From positions 1-64,000 of the forward strand of contig JABFUD020000234.1 of the NCBI GenBank assembly GCA_014529385.2: a stretch of 64,000 nt of DNA. Reading direction: 5' to 3'. Made by a program: the position numbers and the translations under genes. The first letter of the stretch is position 1, and each line of letters starts with the position of its first letter. The notes beneath the pieces are model-generated. The model was not told where the DNA came from. It made no database searches and saw only the letters and a program-made list of their open reading frames with translations. Below, one piece after another: positions 63,546 through 64,000 of this stretch. This stretch comes from Adiantum capillus-veneris. Its lineage: Eukaryota > Streptophyta > Polypodiopsida > Polypodiales > Pteridaceae.

Positions 63546-64000
63546 TTATGGAATCTCATAATTCAATGGCGTACTAGGCGAACAATTTATAATGTGCACT
63601 GCAGTCAAGACGGCTTCTGCCCAAAAGCCTTGTGTGAGATTTGCCCTAGAAAGCATGGCTATGACTCTTTCCTGAATCGTACGATTCATGCCCTCAGCAA
63701 CTCCATTCCGAGCTGGTGTGTATGGTGCAGTAAACTGCCTTTTAATCCCCCTTTCAACATAGAAATTGTCAAACTCCTTGGAGACATACTCTCCACCGTT
63801 GTCAGTTCGCAACCTCTTGAGTTTCTTCCCATACTGATTCTCAACGAGTGCTAAAAATTTCTGGAACACAGGAAGAACTTGATCCTTATGTTTCAAAGGA
63901 TATGCCCACACCTTTCGAGTAGAGTCATCTATGAATGTCACAAAATAGCTGCCCCCCCTAGAGATTTGGTTGACATAGGACCACAAACATCACTATGCAC
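63546..64000 (-). CDS. Ty1/copia integrase core, runs off the right edge
   Basis: A minus-strand frame contains SYFVTFIDDSTRKVWAYPLK (first Asp), LKRLRTDNGGEYVSKEFDNF (second Asp) and APYTPARNGVAEGMNRTIQE (Glu), the D,D-35-E integrase core of copia elements, then FWAEAVLTAVHIINCSPSTP. A stop near 63548 separates it from the downstream piece. Protease and gag would lie to the right of the window. Confidence 0.88.

Noticed and set aside
1-64000. tRNA, rRNA or other structured RNA genes
   Set aside because: No cloverleaf with A/B boxes or conserved rRNA text was recognised by eye. A covariance-model scan was not possible here, so short RNA genes cannot be excluded.

Overview
This is a repeat-dominated stretch of a nuclear plant genome. 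Both Ty3/gypsy and Ty1/copia LTR retrotransposons are present, one gypsy copy has a tRNA-iMet-type primer site, and several fragments keep GT-AG introns of 75-115 bp. No housekeeping gene, tRNA or rRNA was recognised. The density of old nested elements suggests a large-genome land plant, perhaps a fern or other non-flowering lineage; that placement is a guess from the style of the repeats.

Layout. 1-1.1 kb: 3' end of a retroelement with a retropepsin and a Trp-Val-Pro-Lys (WVPK) motif protein. 1.1-4.7 kb: mostly non-coding, with an (AC)n tract and a 30-bp tandem repeat. 4.7-10.4 kb: an LTR element ('family B') with a long leader, about 1,100 codons of a broken protein of unknown family, no visible reverse transcriptase, a polypurine tract and a 900-bp LTR. 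10.4-12.7 kb: 3' half of a chromodomain-type gypsy element. 12.7-20.4 kb: an LTR element with gag, retropepsin, a second degenerate retropepsin-like block and WVPK repeats, again without reverse transcriptase. 20.4-26.7 kb: two related degenerate satellites around a coding-like island.

27.1-33.2 kb is the most unusual part. It holds a divergent histone-H3-like gene with a long acidic C-terminal extension, a Ulp1-type (C48) cysteine protease fragment with three phase-consistent introns, an RGQ-rich ORF, a divergently transcribed coiled-coil gene and an intron-bearing gene of unknown family. Three arrays of inverted repeats share the core TCGCTYGGTANTGACC. The central array has a constant 106-bp period and lies between the divergent H3-like and coiled-coil genes. 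I infer one mobile element or captured gene cluster. Several frames are broken, so this copy is at least partly decayed.

33.5-45.7 kb: minisatellites, a third WVPK fragment with its LTR, an intact 140-codon ORF, a long stretch with little recognisable, then retroelement 3' ends on both strands, including a second family-B copy. 45.9-47.8 kb: an intron-bearing, transposase-like pseudogene between two direct copies of one LTR. 48-49.6 kb: an LTR end with a duplicated primer site and a rearranged family-B LTR. 49.6-54.9 kb: a minus-strand gypsy element from LTR to broken integrase. 55-60 kb: little recognisable. 60-61.3 kb: an LTR, primer site and leader. 61.3-64 kb: a minus-strand copia element that runs off the right edge.

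Most LTR elements here, on both strands, share a short 3'-terminal box (TCAAGGGACGACA-like) just before a G-rich polypurine tract, which suggests one related group despite different internal proteins.
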